A DNA stretch of 64,000 nt from Erysipelotrichaceae bacterium. GTDB taxonomy: Bacteria > Bacillota_I > Bacilli_A > Erysipelotrichales > Erysipelotrichaceae. Below, piece after piece: positions 46,385 to 55,244 of this stretch; the stretch's first letter is position 1; each line of letters opens with the position of its first letter. The DNA lies in NCBI GenBank assembly GCA_031272515.1, contig JAISTR010000003.1:62001-126000 (forward strand). The letters run 5' to 3'. The position numbers were made by a program, and so were the translations under genes. The notes beneath the pieces were generated by a model, which did not search any database, had not been told where the DNA came from, and saw only the letters and a program-made list of their open reading frames with translations.

Positions 46385-47730
46385 AACGCTTCTTCGGTCC
46401 CTTGCCGTTTTATAAAAAAGTCGCTATTCTTTCGATACCCATCGTCCTGCAGCAGCTGCTGAGCAGCACCATGGGCATCGTCGATGCAATCATGGTGGCC
46501 AGGATTGACCAGGTTACCGCGGTGGGCACAGCGGCGCAGATTGACATGTTTGTCAATGTCGTCTGCTATGGAGCCTCCTCTGGTGCCGGGGTTTTTGTCG
46601 CCCAGTTTTTCGGTGCCAAAGACCCGAAAGGCCAGCGCAAGACCTTCGGTCTGATTTTTTCGATTGTCACCGGGTTTGCGTTTTTGGTGATTCTCTGCTG
46701 TGCGTTTTTCGGCCGCGAGATTCTGAGCTTTCTGATTAAAGATCCAATCGTGATTGAGAACTCGCTGATTTATCTGCATGTAGCGATGTGGTCCTATCTG
46801 CCGGCGGTGATTGTCGGTTTGTTTTCCTTCTGCTTCCGCTCCATCCAACAAAACCGGATTCCGACCATCATCTCCATCTTTGCGACGGTGCTGCATGTGA
46901 TCCTAAACTACCTTTTGATTTTTGGCAACTACGGCTTTCCGGAAATGGGCATCCGCGGCGCAGCCATGGGCTCGGTTATTGCCCAATGGAGCGCCCTGCT
47001 TATCATCCTGGTCTATTCCATCCTCACCAAGCCGTCCTTTATCGGCGGCGTGAAGGAGCTTTTTGCCAGAGCTCCGGCTTTAAGCCACAAGATTCTGACC
47101 AAGACCTTCCCGATGATTTACAATGAGTTCTTCTTTATGCTTGGGTCGATTTTAATGATCAAGGCGTTTGGGCAGTTGGGCACCCAGGCGATGGATGCCT
47201 ACTATGTCGGAAACCAGGTCACCAATATCTTCTATGCGGCAATCTATGGACTCTCCAGTGCGGTCATTGCCATGCTGGGTGCCGCTTTGGGGGCAGGCAA
47301 CATGGTCAGAGCCCGTCAAGAGGGGGACTACTTTATCGGTATGGGCCTTATCATCTCGCTTTTGTTTGCGGTGGTGATTCTTTTGACTGCGCCCTGGATG
47401 GTATCCCTCTTTGGACTCTCCGACCCAGGGGTCATAGCAGCAGCAGAGGCAATCATCCGCATCGTCAGTATCCGCATCGGCTTCCGCATGTTCAACATCA
47501 TCATCTTCTCCGCCATCCGGGTGGGCGGCGACTCGCGCTTTTTGAGTTTTCTCGATGCTGGTGTAGAATGGGCTTGTGGCATCCCCCTGGCGTTTTTTAT
47601 GGTCAATGTCCTGGGGATTCACGATATTGTGACAGTCTTTTTCTGGATGAACCTGGAACAGGCTGTACGGCTGTTGATTGGCTGGAAACGGTTCACTTCG
47701 GACCGCTGGATCGTCAATCTGGCATCATAG
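46381..47730 (+). CDS. MATE-family multidrug/cation antiporter
   Basis: 449 residues, twelve predicted helices in two MATE halves. The N-terminal half has [18 protein letters not shown] and the second half [14 protein letters not shown]. Exports drugs or metabolites in exchange for Na+ or H+. Substrate unknown. Insertion of a MATE gene between tdk and prfA is not the usual order. Confidence 0.92.
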   Translation: MKRFFGPLPFYKKVAILSIPIVLQQLLSSTMGIVDAIMVARIDQVTAVGTAAQIDMFVNVVCYGASSGAGVFVAQFFGAKDPKGQRKTFGLIFSIVTGFAFLVILCCAFFGREILSFLIKDPIVIENSLIYLHVAMWSYLPAVIVGLFSFCFRSIQQNRIPTIISIFATVLHVILNYLLIFGNYGFPEMGIRGAAMGSVIAQWSALLIILVYSILTKPSFIGGVKELFARAPALSHKILTKTFPMIYNEFFFMLGSILMIKAFGQLGTQAMDAYYVGNQVTNIFYAAIYGLSSAVIAMLGAALGAGNMVRARQEGDYFIGMGLIISLLFAVVILLTAPWMVSLFGLSDPGVIAAAEAIIRIVSIRIGFRMFNIIIFSAIRVGGDSRFLSFLDAGVEWACGIPLAFFMVNVLGIHDIVTVFFWMNLEQAVRLLIGWKRFTSDRWIVNLAS

Positions 47731-47739
47731 GAGGCATTC

Positions 47740-48810
47740 ATGGATGCAATGGTGGAGCGCTTGGCAAAAATGCAGGAGCGCTATAATGAAATAAGCAAAG
47801 AACTGCTTGAACCGGAGGTACTGGCTGACCCCAAGCGTTTGGCAGCCCTCTCCAAAGAGCAGGCTGGCTTGAATCAGCCGGTTGAAGCCTACCAGCTGCT
47901 TGTAAAGTACCTGGATCAAATCAGCCAGGCTCAAGAGCTGGCACAGGGAAATGACAGCGAGCTCAAAGAACTGGCACAATTGGAGCTTGCGGAACTGGAG
48001 CCCAAGCTGCAGGAGCTAAGGGAACATCTGGAAATCCTGTTGATACCCAAGGACCCCAATGATGACCACAACGCCTTGGTGGAGATACGCGGGGCGGCAG
48101 GCGGCGATGAGGGCAACATCTTCGCCGGCGACCTGTTTCGGATGTACGTCAAGTATTTTGAAAACAACGGCTTTAAATATGAAATCATGGAGAGCAGTGA
48201 ATCCGCCGCCGGCGGCTACACCCTGATTTCCTTCTATGTCAAAGGACCGTCGCCCTATGGCCATCTGAAATTTGAGTCCGGGGCCCACCGCGTGCAGCGG
48301 GTGCCCAAGACCGAAGCCCAGGGGCGCATTCATACCTCCACCGCTACGGTGCTGGTATTACCGGAGGCGGAGGAGGCTGATATCGATATCGATGAGGCGG
48401 ACCTGGAGATTGAGACCCACCGTTCCTCCGGGGCCGGCGGTCAGCACATCAACAAGACCGACTCGGCTGTCCGCATCACCCACAAACCCACCGGTATTTC
48501 CGTGAACTGCCAGGACGGGCGCTCCCAGCACGACAACCGGGCAACCGCGATGCGGCTGATCCGAGCCCGGGTACTGGAGGAGCTCAACCGTCAGCAGGAG
48601 GAAAAGCAGGGGGCGGAGCGCCGGGCAAAGATTGGGACCGGGGATCGGGCGGAGAAGATCCGTACCTACAACTATCCGCAAAACCGGGTGACCGACCACC
48701 GGATTGGATTGACCTTGAACCAGCTGGACCGGATTATGGAAGGCCGGCTGGATGAAGTGATAGACGCCTTATTGGCTGAGGAACAAAGGAGGAAGCTGGC
48801 AGGGGAATGA
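47740..48810 (+). CDS. prfA: Peptide chain release factor 1
   Basis: 356 residues behind GGAGG. The stop-codon reading region follows a helical N-domain; the catalytic GGQ is in SSGAGGQHINKTDSAVR and the C-terminal NRVTDHRIG is typical. Reads UAA/UAG and releases the peptide. ATGA overlap with prmC, its own methylase. Confidence 0.98.
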   Translation: MDAMVERLAKMQERYNEISKELLEPEVLADPKRLAALSKEQAGLNQPVEAYQLLVKYLDQISQAQELAQGNDSELKELAQLELAELEPKLQELREHLEILLIPKDPNDDHNALVEIRGAAGGDEGNIFAGDLFRMYVKYFENNGFKYEIMESSESAAGGYTLISFYVKGPSPYGHLKFESGAHRVQRVPKTEAQGRIHTSTATVLVLPEAEEADIDIDEADLEIETHRSSGAGGQHINKTDSAVRITHKPTGISVNCQDGRSQHDNRATAMRLIRARVLEELNRQQEEKQGAERRAKIGTGDRAEKIRTYNYPQNRVTDHRIGLTLNQLDRIMEGRLDEVIDALLAEEQRRKLAGE

Positions 48811-49700
48811 CGAGCTACAGGGAAGCATTGAAACAGGCAAACCACCTTCTCAAGAATCCGATTGACCGCCAGGAGGCCCACTACCTGTTGGTGGAACTGG
48901 CAAAGCAGGATTTTGTGGATTTGTATCTTTCGATGGATGAAGAGGCAAGCGAAGACTTTTTGTTGCGGTTTAAACAAGGGGTGCACCGGCTCATCAAGCA
49001 GGAACCCCTGGCGCATATTCTGGGTTATACCTATTTTTACGGCTATCGCATCAAATGCGATCCCCGGGCCCTGATTCCCAGAAGGGAAACCGAGGAGCTG
49101 GCCGGGGAAGTGCTGGCGACGATTGACACCTTTTTTAAACCGTCTGATGATCTGGTACTGGCGGATATCGGTACCGGCAGCGGGGCTTTGGCCATCACCT
49201 TTGGAAAGGAGCTGGCCGGTCTGGAAGTGATTGCCACCGACATCAGCAAAGACGCCCTGGCCTTAGCCAGGGAGAACAGCGAAGCCAATCATGTAAAGCT
49301 TCGTACCTTTTGCGGTTCATTGTTGGAGCCGTTAATCAAAAATCGCATCAAACTCGACATCCTGGTTTGTAATCCGCCCTATATCCCAACAAAGGAAGAG
49401 GTGGCGGCTTCGGTGAAGAACTATGAACCGCACATCGCCTTATATGGCGGTGAAGACGGCATGCAGTACTACCACGAACTCTTTGACAAGGCCAATCAGG
49501 TGCTCAAGGACCGGGCTTTTATGGCCTTTGAAATCGGGGAAGGGCAGAAGCTGCCCCTATTACAGGAAATTGCCGCCAAGCTGCCGGATATGCGGGCTTT
49601 AATAAAAAAAGACATGCAGGGAGTGGACCGGATGCTGTTTGTCTTCAAGGGCAATATGGAACCAGGAGCGGATTACCAAATAATTCCGGAAAATCCTTAA
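48807..49700 (+). CDS. prmC: Release factor glutamine methyltransferase
   Basis: 297 residues. N-terminal helical domain; SAM-binding ADIGTGSGALAI and catalytic NPPYIPTKEEV. Methylates the Gln of the release-factor GGQ motif, in keeping with its place after prfA. Ends with a short polar extension. Confidence 0.95.
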   Translation: MTSYREALKQANHLLKNPIDRQEAHYLLVELAKQDFVDLYLSMDEEASEDFLLRFKQGVHRLIKQEPLAHILGYTYFYGYRIKCDPRALIPRRETEELAGEVLATIDTFFKPSDDLVLADIGTGSGALAITFGKELAGLEVIATDISKDALALARENSEANHVKLRTFCGSLLEPLIKNRIKLDILVCNPPYIPTKEEVAASVKNYEPHIALYGGEDGMQYYHELFDKANQVLKDRAFMAFEIGEGQKLPLLQEIAAKLPDMRALIKKDMQGVDRMLFVFKGNMEPGADYQIIPENP

Positions 49701-49788
49701 AAACTCCTTAAAAAATTAAAAATGTCTTAATTTTATTCCATAAATCCTTTTAAATAAGATAAACTTTGCGAAAATCGTGTTTTTTCGT

Positions 49789-49817
49789 TTGCATTTGCTG
49801 GAAAACTTTGGTATGGT
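49789..49817 (+). promoter_or_regulatory. Promoter of a small RNA gene
   Basis: TTGCAT (49789-49794), 17-nt spacer, TATGGT (49812-49817). No ORF with a ribosome site follows; a terminator does, at 49921. Confidence 0.65.
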
Positions 49818-49821
49818 GAGG

Positions 49822-49952
49822 ACATCAAGCAGAAGTGGCAGTTCTCACTATTCCTGAAGTGAGGCAACCAGTCTGTGGGAATTCCCGGCTGCGGAGGGTT
49901 GGATACATCCGCAGGCGGTTAAGAGGATCCTTGCGATGAGTCCTCTTTTTTT
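49822..49952 (+). ncRNA. Candidate small structured RNA, about 130 nt
   Basis: Bounded by a good promoter and an intrinsic terminator (AAGAGGA 49921-49927, TCCTCTT 49941-49947, then T's). Inside are two clear hairpins: CTCAC/GTGAG (49844-49863) and CTGCGGA/TCCGCAG (49889-49914). The 5' GAGGACATC (49818-49826) could also pair with GAT-ga-GTCCTC (49935-49945), an alternative to the terminator, if transcription starts early enough. It is not SRP RNA (no GGAAGNAGC-type core), tmRNA or an obvious riboswitch. 6S RNA is possible but length is short and I cannot confirm it. Confidence 0.6.
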
Positions 49953-50052
49953 ATACAAAAGCAGACTGGTAAAAATTGGCAGGGCAGCGATGGTCAAAAG
50001 TCTGTAATCATTATGTTTATCCACGATACAAAAAAATAACGGCGTGATAAAT

Positions 50053-50080
50053 ACGTGGTCTTTAGTCGCGTATGTGAAAC
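50053..50080 (+). repeat. Solo copy resembling the IS605 right end
   Basis: TGGTCTTTAGTCGCG then TATGTGAAACAC resembles the tnpB right end (CGGTCTTCAGCCGCG then ATGTAGTTCAC) at 51690-51715. No tnpB precedes this copy, so it is a solo or ancient end. The remainder of 49953-50136 shows an AGAGCC/GGCTCT hairpin (50109-50133) and nothing else recognisable. Confidence 0.45.
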
Positions 50081-50136
50081 ACCGAACTGCACGAAGTGAG
50101 AATAGCAAGAGCCACCCATGAAAGAAGGCTCTTTTA

Positions 50137-50258
50137 TTATCCCTGGTTTTCGATATAGTGCTTTAGCGTATTTTCTGAGACTTCACCGATTGTCAATCAG
50201 ATATAGCTTTTCGCCCAAAGACGTTTCTTTCTGTCTTAAAAGAGCTTGAAAAAGACAA
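50137..50258 (-). pseudogene. tnpA (IS200/IS605 Y1 transposase) C-terminal remnant
   Basis: On the minus strand the frame reads RKKRLWAKSYI, a TGA stop, then LTIGEVSENTLKHYIENQG and TAA at 50137-50139. This is the C-terminal end of IS200-type TnpA (normally LW-kSYFvsTvGEVS-eTlk-YIenQ) broken by a stop codon. Upstream of it no further transposase sequence is intact. Divergent from tnpB, as in IS605. Confidence 0.72.
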
Positions 50259-50426
50259 TCTTTGACCTGATCTTAATCTAAAACTATTGGTTTTTCTCTT
50301 GGTTTTGATAAATAATTCAGATTACTAATCTTATAACTTCATTACTTTCATGCAAAATGATTGATTTGGTAAATATTACCTAATTAATTAAGATTTTAAC
50401 GCATAGTTTTATGGTATAATTTAAGT

Positions 50427-51635
50427 ATGAAAAAAGACTTCTCGGAAAAGAACAAAAAGATTAAAGAAGCGATGAAAGCCACCCATACAAGACGCCAGGT
50501 GCAGGCATGCAGGGTATTCACGCTTAAGATTAATCAAAAGAAGCTTTCCCTAAAACAAAGAGAAGCCTTGAAGATGATATTTGTAGAGGGTAAGTGGCTT
50601 AGAAATGCCATCATCGCTTGGACAAAAGAGAGTGAAGATAACAAGCCTTGGGAGTATGATGGTAATCTTAAAAGCGTACCAGTCAAGCTGCGTGACGGCA
50701 GCTATGAGCAGCGTGAGCTTCGTTATCTGGCTATGCAGATGCGCCAGTCTGTTCTCGCTGAGGTTATCCACAACATCAAAGGATTATCTGCAGCAAAGAA
50801 GAAAGGTCGCAAGGTAGGAGCTCTCAGGTTCACGAGCGAACTGAAGTCATTGAACCTGAAGCAGTTCGGCATGAGCCACAAGTTCAAGTCGAAACACCGT
50901 ATGAAACTGCGGAACATCCCCGGTACGGTATATGTGTCAGGGGTGGGGCAGATCCCCGGGGGGTGCGAAATCGCTAACGCGAAGCTGCTTAATACCCCAA
51001 GAGGCTACTACATCGCCATCACATGCTTTATAGACAAAGAGATTGTAGAACAAAAAGAAATGCACTATGAGATTCAAGGTGAGATAGGCATTGACATGGG
51101 AAGAACAACGTCCGTGACGCTATCGACAGGTGAAAAGATCAACGTCCAGATTGAAGAAACCGGGCATTTGAAGCGCCTACAAATGAAGCTGGCGCGTCAG
51201 ACAAAAGGCTCGAACAACTGGAAGAAGACGAAACACCTGATAGAGAAGGAATACCAAAAGCTCAAGGCGAAACGAAATGATGCAGGCAACAAACTTGTGC
51301 ATGATTTGTTACGCTACGAGCGCATCTACATGCAGGATGAAAACCTGCGTGACTGGCACAACAAGAAAGTGCAGAACTCCTGCCTCGGGAGGGTGAAAGC
51401 AAAGCTATCTGGTCACCCCCGCGTCGTCATGCTGCCGAGGACGGCGGCGACGACTAAAACATGCGTATGTGGGTACAAACAGCCGATGCACCTGTGGGAC
51501 CGCACTTTTAGATGTGAGGTGTGTGGATACACCGACGACAGGGACATCCACGCCGCCAAAAACATGATTCGGTTAGGGCATCAGTATCAAGTAGGTTTGG
51601 GACGCACCGATTTTAAGCTTGTGGAGAAAGAGTAA
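50427..51635 (+). CDS. tnpB: TnpB RNA-guided nuclease of IS605 type
   Basis: 402 residues from ATG 50427, preceded by an extended -10 TGGTATAAT. N-terminal HTH-like and beta-barrel part (VFTLKINQKKLSLKQREA); RuvC residues Asp in EIGIDMGRTTSV, Glu in IYMQDENLRDWH and Asp in YTDDRDIHAAKNM; zinc finger CVCGY plus CEVCGY (first pair is C-x-C instead of C-x2-C). Relatives cut DNA guided by omega-RNA transcribed from their own 3' end. The reading frame is complete, so the nuclease could be active although tnpA is dead. Confidence 0.93.
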   Translation: MKKDFSEKNKKIKEAMKATHTRRQVQACRVFTLKINQKKLSLKQREALKMIFVEGKWLRNAIIAWTKESEDNKPWEYDGNLKSVPVKLRDGSYEQRELRYLAMQMRQSVLAEVIHNIKGLSAAKKKGRKVGALRFTSELKSLNLKQFGMSHKFKSKHRMKLRNIPGTVYVSGVGQIPGGCEIANAKLLNTPRGYYIAITCFIDKEIVEQKEMHYEIQGEIGIDMGRTTSVTLSTGEKINVQIEETGHLKRLQMKLARQTKGSNNWKKTKHLIEKEYQKLKAKRNDAGNKLVHDLLRYERIYMQDENLRDWHNKKVQNSCLGRVKAKLSGHPRVVMLPRTAATTKTCVCGYKQPMHLWDRTFRCEVCGYTDDRDIHAAKNMIRLGHQYQVGLGRTDFKLVEKE

Positions 51636-51715
51636 GACTCGAAATCCCAGCGGGGTGAAGAGCATCTTTCCGTGAAGCAGGAAGCGTCGCGGTCTTCAGC
51701 CGCGATGTAGTTCAC
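51560..51715 (+). ncRNA. Putative omega-RNA / IS605 right end
   Basis: Overlaps the 3' end of tnpB and ends at the right end. It holds the CCCAGCGGGG segment, GAAGCAGGAAGC and the TCGCGG-tcttcag-CCGCGA hairpin before TTCAC, the arrangement of known omega-RNA scaffolds; bases 51716 onward would be the guide. The 5' limit is not determined. Confidence 0.5.
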
Positions 51716-51744
51716 AATAGAGAAGAAAGAAGAGGAGAAAAACC

Positions 51745-52311
51745 ATGTCAAGAGAAAGAGGGCATACCCCGCAGTCCAAAGCATTTTTACAACAATTGAA
51801 AGTCAACGACCCGATTCAAGAGGAGGACTACATCGCCGCGGTGCGCGGCGCCATCAAGGACCGGGCCAAAGTGATCTATTTTATCCTGAAGGCACTCGAG
51901 AAGATGCATCCGGAAATTGACGCCAAGGCAGTCATCACCCAGGGGATCCGGGATTTCGGGCTCTACCAAAGCAAGACCGGCTGGAAGAATGTTACAAATG
52001 CGAAAGAGGCGATGATTGCGATGTCCTCGAAACCGGCCATCATCGCCCTGGACCAGGACTACTATGAACTACAAGAAAACCACGCCAAAAAGGTCGTGCA
52101 CGACTGTGCGCTGATTGAAGCATATAAGGAGATGGGATTATCCAAAGAAGAGATCAGGGAACTCTGCCAGGAAGTGCTGATGTGTGTGGAATATGCGATT
52201 TTTGATGACCACAAGGACGCCTTTGCCTACAGTCTGCCGACGATGCTTACTAATGAAGGGCAGGAGGAGTTGGGCTGCACCTACGAGTTTACAGCGCCAA
52301 AAACGAAATAA
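51745..52311 (+). CDS. ATC-hydrolase-like family protein
   Basis: 188 residues behind GAGGAGA, only 30 nt from the transposon end. Mostly helical. The C-terminal part (NHAKKVVHDCALIEAYKEMGL, EIRELCQEVLMCVEYAI, then TYEFTAPKT) resembles L-2-amino-thiazoline-4-carboxylic acid hydrolase family proteins (PF14196-like), which often serve unknown roles. No signal peptide. The insertion may have separated it from its own promoter. Confidence 0.6.
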   Translation: MSRERGHTPQSKAFLQQLKVNDPIQEEDYIAAVRGAIKDRAKVIYFILKALEKMHPEIDAKAVITQGIRDFGLYQSKTGWKNVTNAKEAMIAMSSKPAIIALDQDYYELQENHAKKVVHDCALIEAYKEMGLSKEEIRELCQEVLMCVEYAIFDDHKDAFAYSLPTMLTNEGQEELGCTYEFTAPKTK

Positions 52312-52403
52312 GTTCAAAACAAATCCCGCTTTTGGCGGGGTTTGTGATAACTTGAAACAATTTTGACAGTTGTTTGTAAACGCAGGATTGTCACAAGCGG
52401 TTG

Positions 52404-52412
52404 TGCTATAAT
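52404..52412 (+). promoter_or_regulatory. Extended -10 promoter of the LtaS-like gene
   Basis: TGCTATAAT at 52404-52412, 23 nt before the start; the nearest TTGTCA is too close (13 nt) for a normal -35. Confidence 0.6.
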
Positions 52413-52434
52413 TGCGATACTGTAGGAAAAAGAA

Positions 52435-54351
52435 ATGAAACAGAAAGCTTGGATGTCGGAATGGTGGGTGACCTTGCTTGCCTGCCTGTTTCTGGAATTA
52501 CTCTATAAAACTGAAACGCAAAGCTGGCAGCTGCAGGATTTGATTGTGCTGATTCTTTTTGTGACGTCCTTCACCTTGCTGGTAACCCTATTTGGACGAA
52601 TCATGCCTCGCGGACTGGCAAAATTCTGGCATTTTTTAATTATGCTAATATTGACCCTGGTCGCCTTTGGCCAATGGCTGTTTTTCGAGATCTTCCAGAT
52701 GCCGTTTTCCTTCAGCTCCATCGGCTTGGCCAACCAGGCTGCGGACTTTGCCGAGCTGGTCATTCCCATCCTGCAGCAGAACCTGCACACCGTCGCTTTA
52801 CTGTGGCTGCCATTTATGTTCTATGTCCTGGTTTATCCCTTCTTGCATTACCGCCGTCAAAACCTGCGGGAAATCCTGGCGATCTGTATTTTGTCCGTGT
52901 TTCTTTTAGCCTGCGATGTGCTGGTGTTTTACCGCAACCTGTACTTCTTCCAGGACGACCTGTCCGGAAACTTCAGGCAGCTGGGGATCTATCACGCAAC
53001 CGCCCTCGATGTCTTTCGGGTGGTAAGCGGCTTTGAAGGCAGCCTGATTCACGTTGACAATACCCAGGAGCCGGAGCCACCGGTAATCAATGCCCGGGTG
53101 ATGGACTTTGACTTTTTCACCCTAATCGCAAATGAAAGTGACAGTGAAATCATCACCTTGCATGAATATTTTTTAAACCGGGCACCCACCAGTACCAACC
53201 AGTATACCGGGTTATTCAAGGACAAGAATCTGATTTTCATTGTTGCGGAAGGCTTCAACGAAATTGCCATAGACCCGGTTTTAACGCCAACCCTCTACCA
53301 AATGAGCCATTCCTCCTTCATCTTTGAAAACTTCTATTCCTCGCACTTTTTAAGTACCATCGGCGGTGAGTTCCAGGCCTTGACCGGCTTGTTACCAACC
53401 CAGACGCTTTTGAACAACTGGTCGCTTTTACAGCCGATCTTTCCCTTTTCCATGGGTTTCTCCTTTGGCAATCAGGGCTATATCACCAAAAGCTTCCACA
53501 ACTGGACCTACACTTACTATCACCGCAATACCAACCGTCCGACCTTAGGCTTCGGGGAAGGGGACTACATCGGCTGCGGCAATGGTCTGGAGACGATGAT
53601 GGACTGCACGGTCTGGCCGCCCAGCGATGTGGAGATGATTCAGGCGATTTTCCCCTTGATTGCCGGTGACGGACAGAAGCATGCGACCTATATTCTGACG
53701 GTGTCCGGGCATGCGCCCTATTCCCAGGGCGGCAATGCCCAAACCGCGAAAAACTGGGCTTTGGTGGAAAACCTTCCTTATTCGGATGAGGTCAAGGGCT
53801 ATCTTGCGGCCCAGATTGAACTGGACCGGATGCTGGAGACCCTTCTGATTCAGCTGGAAGCCAGCGGTGAGCTGGACAACACCGTCATCGCCCTGGTGGG
53901 GGACCACTATCCCTATATGATGTCCATTGACGAAATCAATGAGCTTTCCTCCTATCCCCGCGATGAGGTTTTCACAGCCAATAAAAGCGCCTTTATCCTT
54001 TATAATCCGCAGGTGGAGACGACGGTTGTGACCAAGGTCGGCAGTCAGATTGATGTTTTGCCCACACTCTTGAACCTGTTTGATATTCCCTATGATTCGC
54101 GCCTGATTCTTGGTCACGACATCTTCAGTGAAGCGGAGGGCTTGGCCATCTTCAGCAACCGCAGCTTCATCAGTGATTTGGGCACCTATGATGCCAAAAG
54201 CGGCGAGTTCACACCCGTAGAGGGTGTGGAGGTCCCGGAGGGTTATGTGGCACAAAAAAAGCAGGAGGTGGATGAGATTTTCACCGTATCCTCACTGCTG
54301 GTCAAGCACGACTACTATAAGATTCTGTTTCCGGACTACCAGATTCCCTGA
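52435..54351 (+). CDS. LtaS/MdoB-type sulfatase-fold phosphoglycerol transferase
   Basis: 638 residues. Five N-terminal membrane helices (to about residue 170), then an extracellular sulfatase-like domain with metal/catalytic residues: Glu in NLIFIVAEGFNE, Thr in LSTIGGEFQALTG, His in TVSGHAPYS and Asp-His in VGDHYPYMM. The family polymerises glycerol-phosphate (lipoteichoic acid) or adds related groups on the outer membrane face. Its stop overlaps the convergent AEC gene by 16 nt. Confidence 0.9.
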   Translation: MKQKAWMSEWWVTLLACLFLELLYKTETQSWQLQDLIVLILFVTSFTLLVTLFGRIMPRGLAKFWHFLIMLILTLVAFGQWLFFEIFQMPFSFSSIGLANQAADFAELVIPILQQNLHTVALLWLPFMFYVLVYPFLHYRRQNLREILAICILSVFLLACDVLVFYRNLYFFQDDLSGNFRQLGIYHATALDVFRVVSGFEGSLIHVDNTQEPEPPVINARVMDFDFFTLIANESDSEIITLHEYFLNRAPTSTNQYTGLFKDKNLIFIVAEGFNEIAIDPVLTPTLYQMSHSSFIFENFYSSHFLSTIGGEFQALTGLLPTQTLLNNWSLLQPIFPFSMGFSFGNQGYITKSFHNWTYTYYHRNTNRPTLGFGEGDYIGCGNGLETMMDCTVWPPSDVEMIQAIFPLIAGDGQKHATYILTVSGHAPYSQGGNAQTAKNWALVENLPYSDEVKGYLAAQIELDRMLETLLIQLEASGELDNTVIALVGDHYPYMMSIDEINELSSYPRDEVFTANKSAFILYNPQVETTVVTKVGSQIDVLPTLLNLFDIPYDSRLILGHDIFSEAEGLAIFSNRSFISDLGTYDAKSGEFTPVEGVEVPEGYVAQKKQEVDEIFTVSSLLVKHDYYKILFPDYQIP

Positions 54352-55244
54352 GCCAGGCCAACCAACAAGGGAATGGTGATGGCACAAAGGATGGTGGAGA
54401 GGCAGATCAGCTGGGAAGAGAGCACCGTGTCCTGGTTGTAGCGTCCGGCCATCAGCGTGACGTTGATGCCAGTCGGGGCAGCGGCCACAATCAGGCTGAT
54501 GAGTTTGATCATCTGCCACTTTGCCGGTAAGCTGTAAATGAAAAGCAGCCAGATTAAGGGGTAGAGCACCAGTTTGATGAAGACGACCCGGTAGTTCTCC
54601 CATTTGATAAAAAGGGTCTTCAGGTCACTGCCTGCCAGATAAACCCCCAGAATCATCATCGCCCCGGGCGCATTCATCGGTTTCAATAAGTCGATTGCGC
54701 TTTGCAGCAAAGGTGGAATCGGGATCTGCAGGAAATAAATGAACAAAGCCACCGCAACCGCCAGAAACAGCGGGTTACTCATCATGCGGCGCACGCTCAT
54801 TTCTTTTTTGTTTCTGGACAGTGTCACAACCACATAGGTCCACTGAATGATGCAGCAGACGACGATGAAGGGCGCCAGAAAGAACACGGCCTCTGATCCG
54901 AATAAGGAGGAGACCAGGGGAATCCCCAGATAGCCGATGTTGCCCATGACGATGCAGACATCCTGGACCGGGTTCAGGCGAAAGACTTTCGCCAGCACCA
55001 TCGGCAGCACATGCACGGCAATGCCCAAAAGAAAACACAGGCCCAAGAGCCTGGCCTTGGCAGGATCAAAGGGCTCCTTGTAGGCATCAATGATGACTAA
55101 CGGCCCCACCACATAAAGCAATATATTGCCTAATTCCTTGGCGCCCTGGCTGCCAAAGAATTTCTTCTTGCATAAAACCCACCCGATGATCATGATGGAT
55201 AACAGCAGGAAAATCTGGCGGGCGGTAATCAAAAGCAGGTTCAT
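54336..55244 (-). CDS. AEC-family permease (auxin efflux carrier/malate type)
   Basis: 302 residues, about ten membrane helices. N-terminal half ends KKFFGSQGAKELGNILLYVVGP; the second half has PTGINVTLMAGRYNQDTVLSSQ, typical of AEC. Exports or imports small organic anions; substrate unknown. It overlaps the phosphatase gene start-to-stop by 4 nt, so the two are an operon. Confidence 0.9.
   Translation of the reverse strand: MNLLLITARQIFLLLSIMIIGWVLCKKKFFGSQGAKELGNILLYVVGPLVIIDAYKEPFDPAKARLLGLCFLLGIAVHVLPMVLAKVFRLNPVQDVCIVMGNIGYLGIPLVSSLFGSEAVFFLAPFIVVCCIIQWTYVVVTLSRNKKEMSVRRMMSNPLFLAVAVALFIYFLQIPIPPLLQSAIDLLKPMNAPGAMMILGVYLAGSDLKTLFIKWENYRVVFIKLVLYPLIWLLFIYSLPAKWQMIKLISLIVAAAPTGINVTLMAGRYNQDTVLSSQLICLSTILCAITIPLLVGLAQGIW

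Larger units (their letters stand above)
50137..51715 (+). mobile_element. IS605-type element, tnpA decayed, tnpB intact
   Basis: Spans a divergent tnpA remnant, tnpB and a right end. The left boundary is not certain; the right end is the TTCAC at 51711-51715, after the TCGCGG/CCGCGA hairpin (51687-51705). Without TnpA the element cannot move alone. Confidence 0.65.

Noticed and set aside
49822-49952. Assignment of the small RNA as SRP RNA, tmRNA or a named riboswitch
   Set aside because: The diagnostic conserved cores were not found, and no downstream gene is positioned for a riboswitch.
49848-50108. 86-codon minus-strand ORF
   Set aside because: It crosses the small-RNA terminator and the right-end-like repeat, and has no ribosome site.
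53545-54255. 236-codon minus-strand ORF inside the LtaS-like gene
   Set aside because: Antisense to conserved sulfatase motifs; composition is shadow-like.
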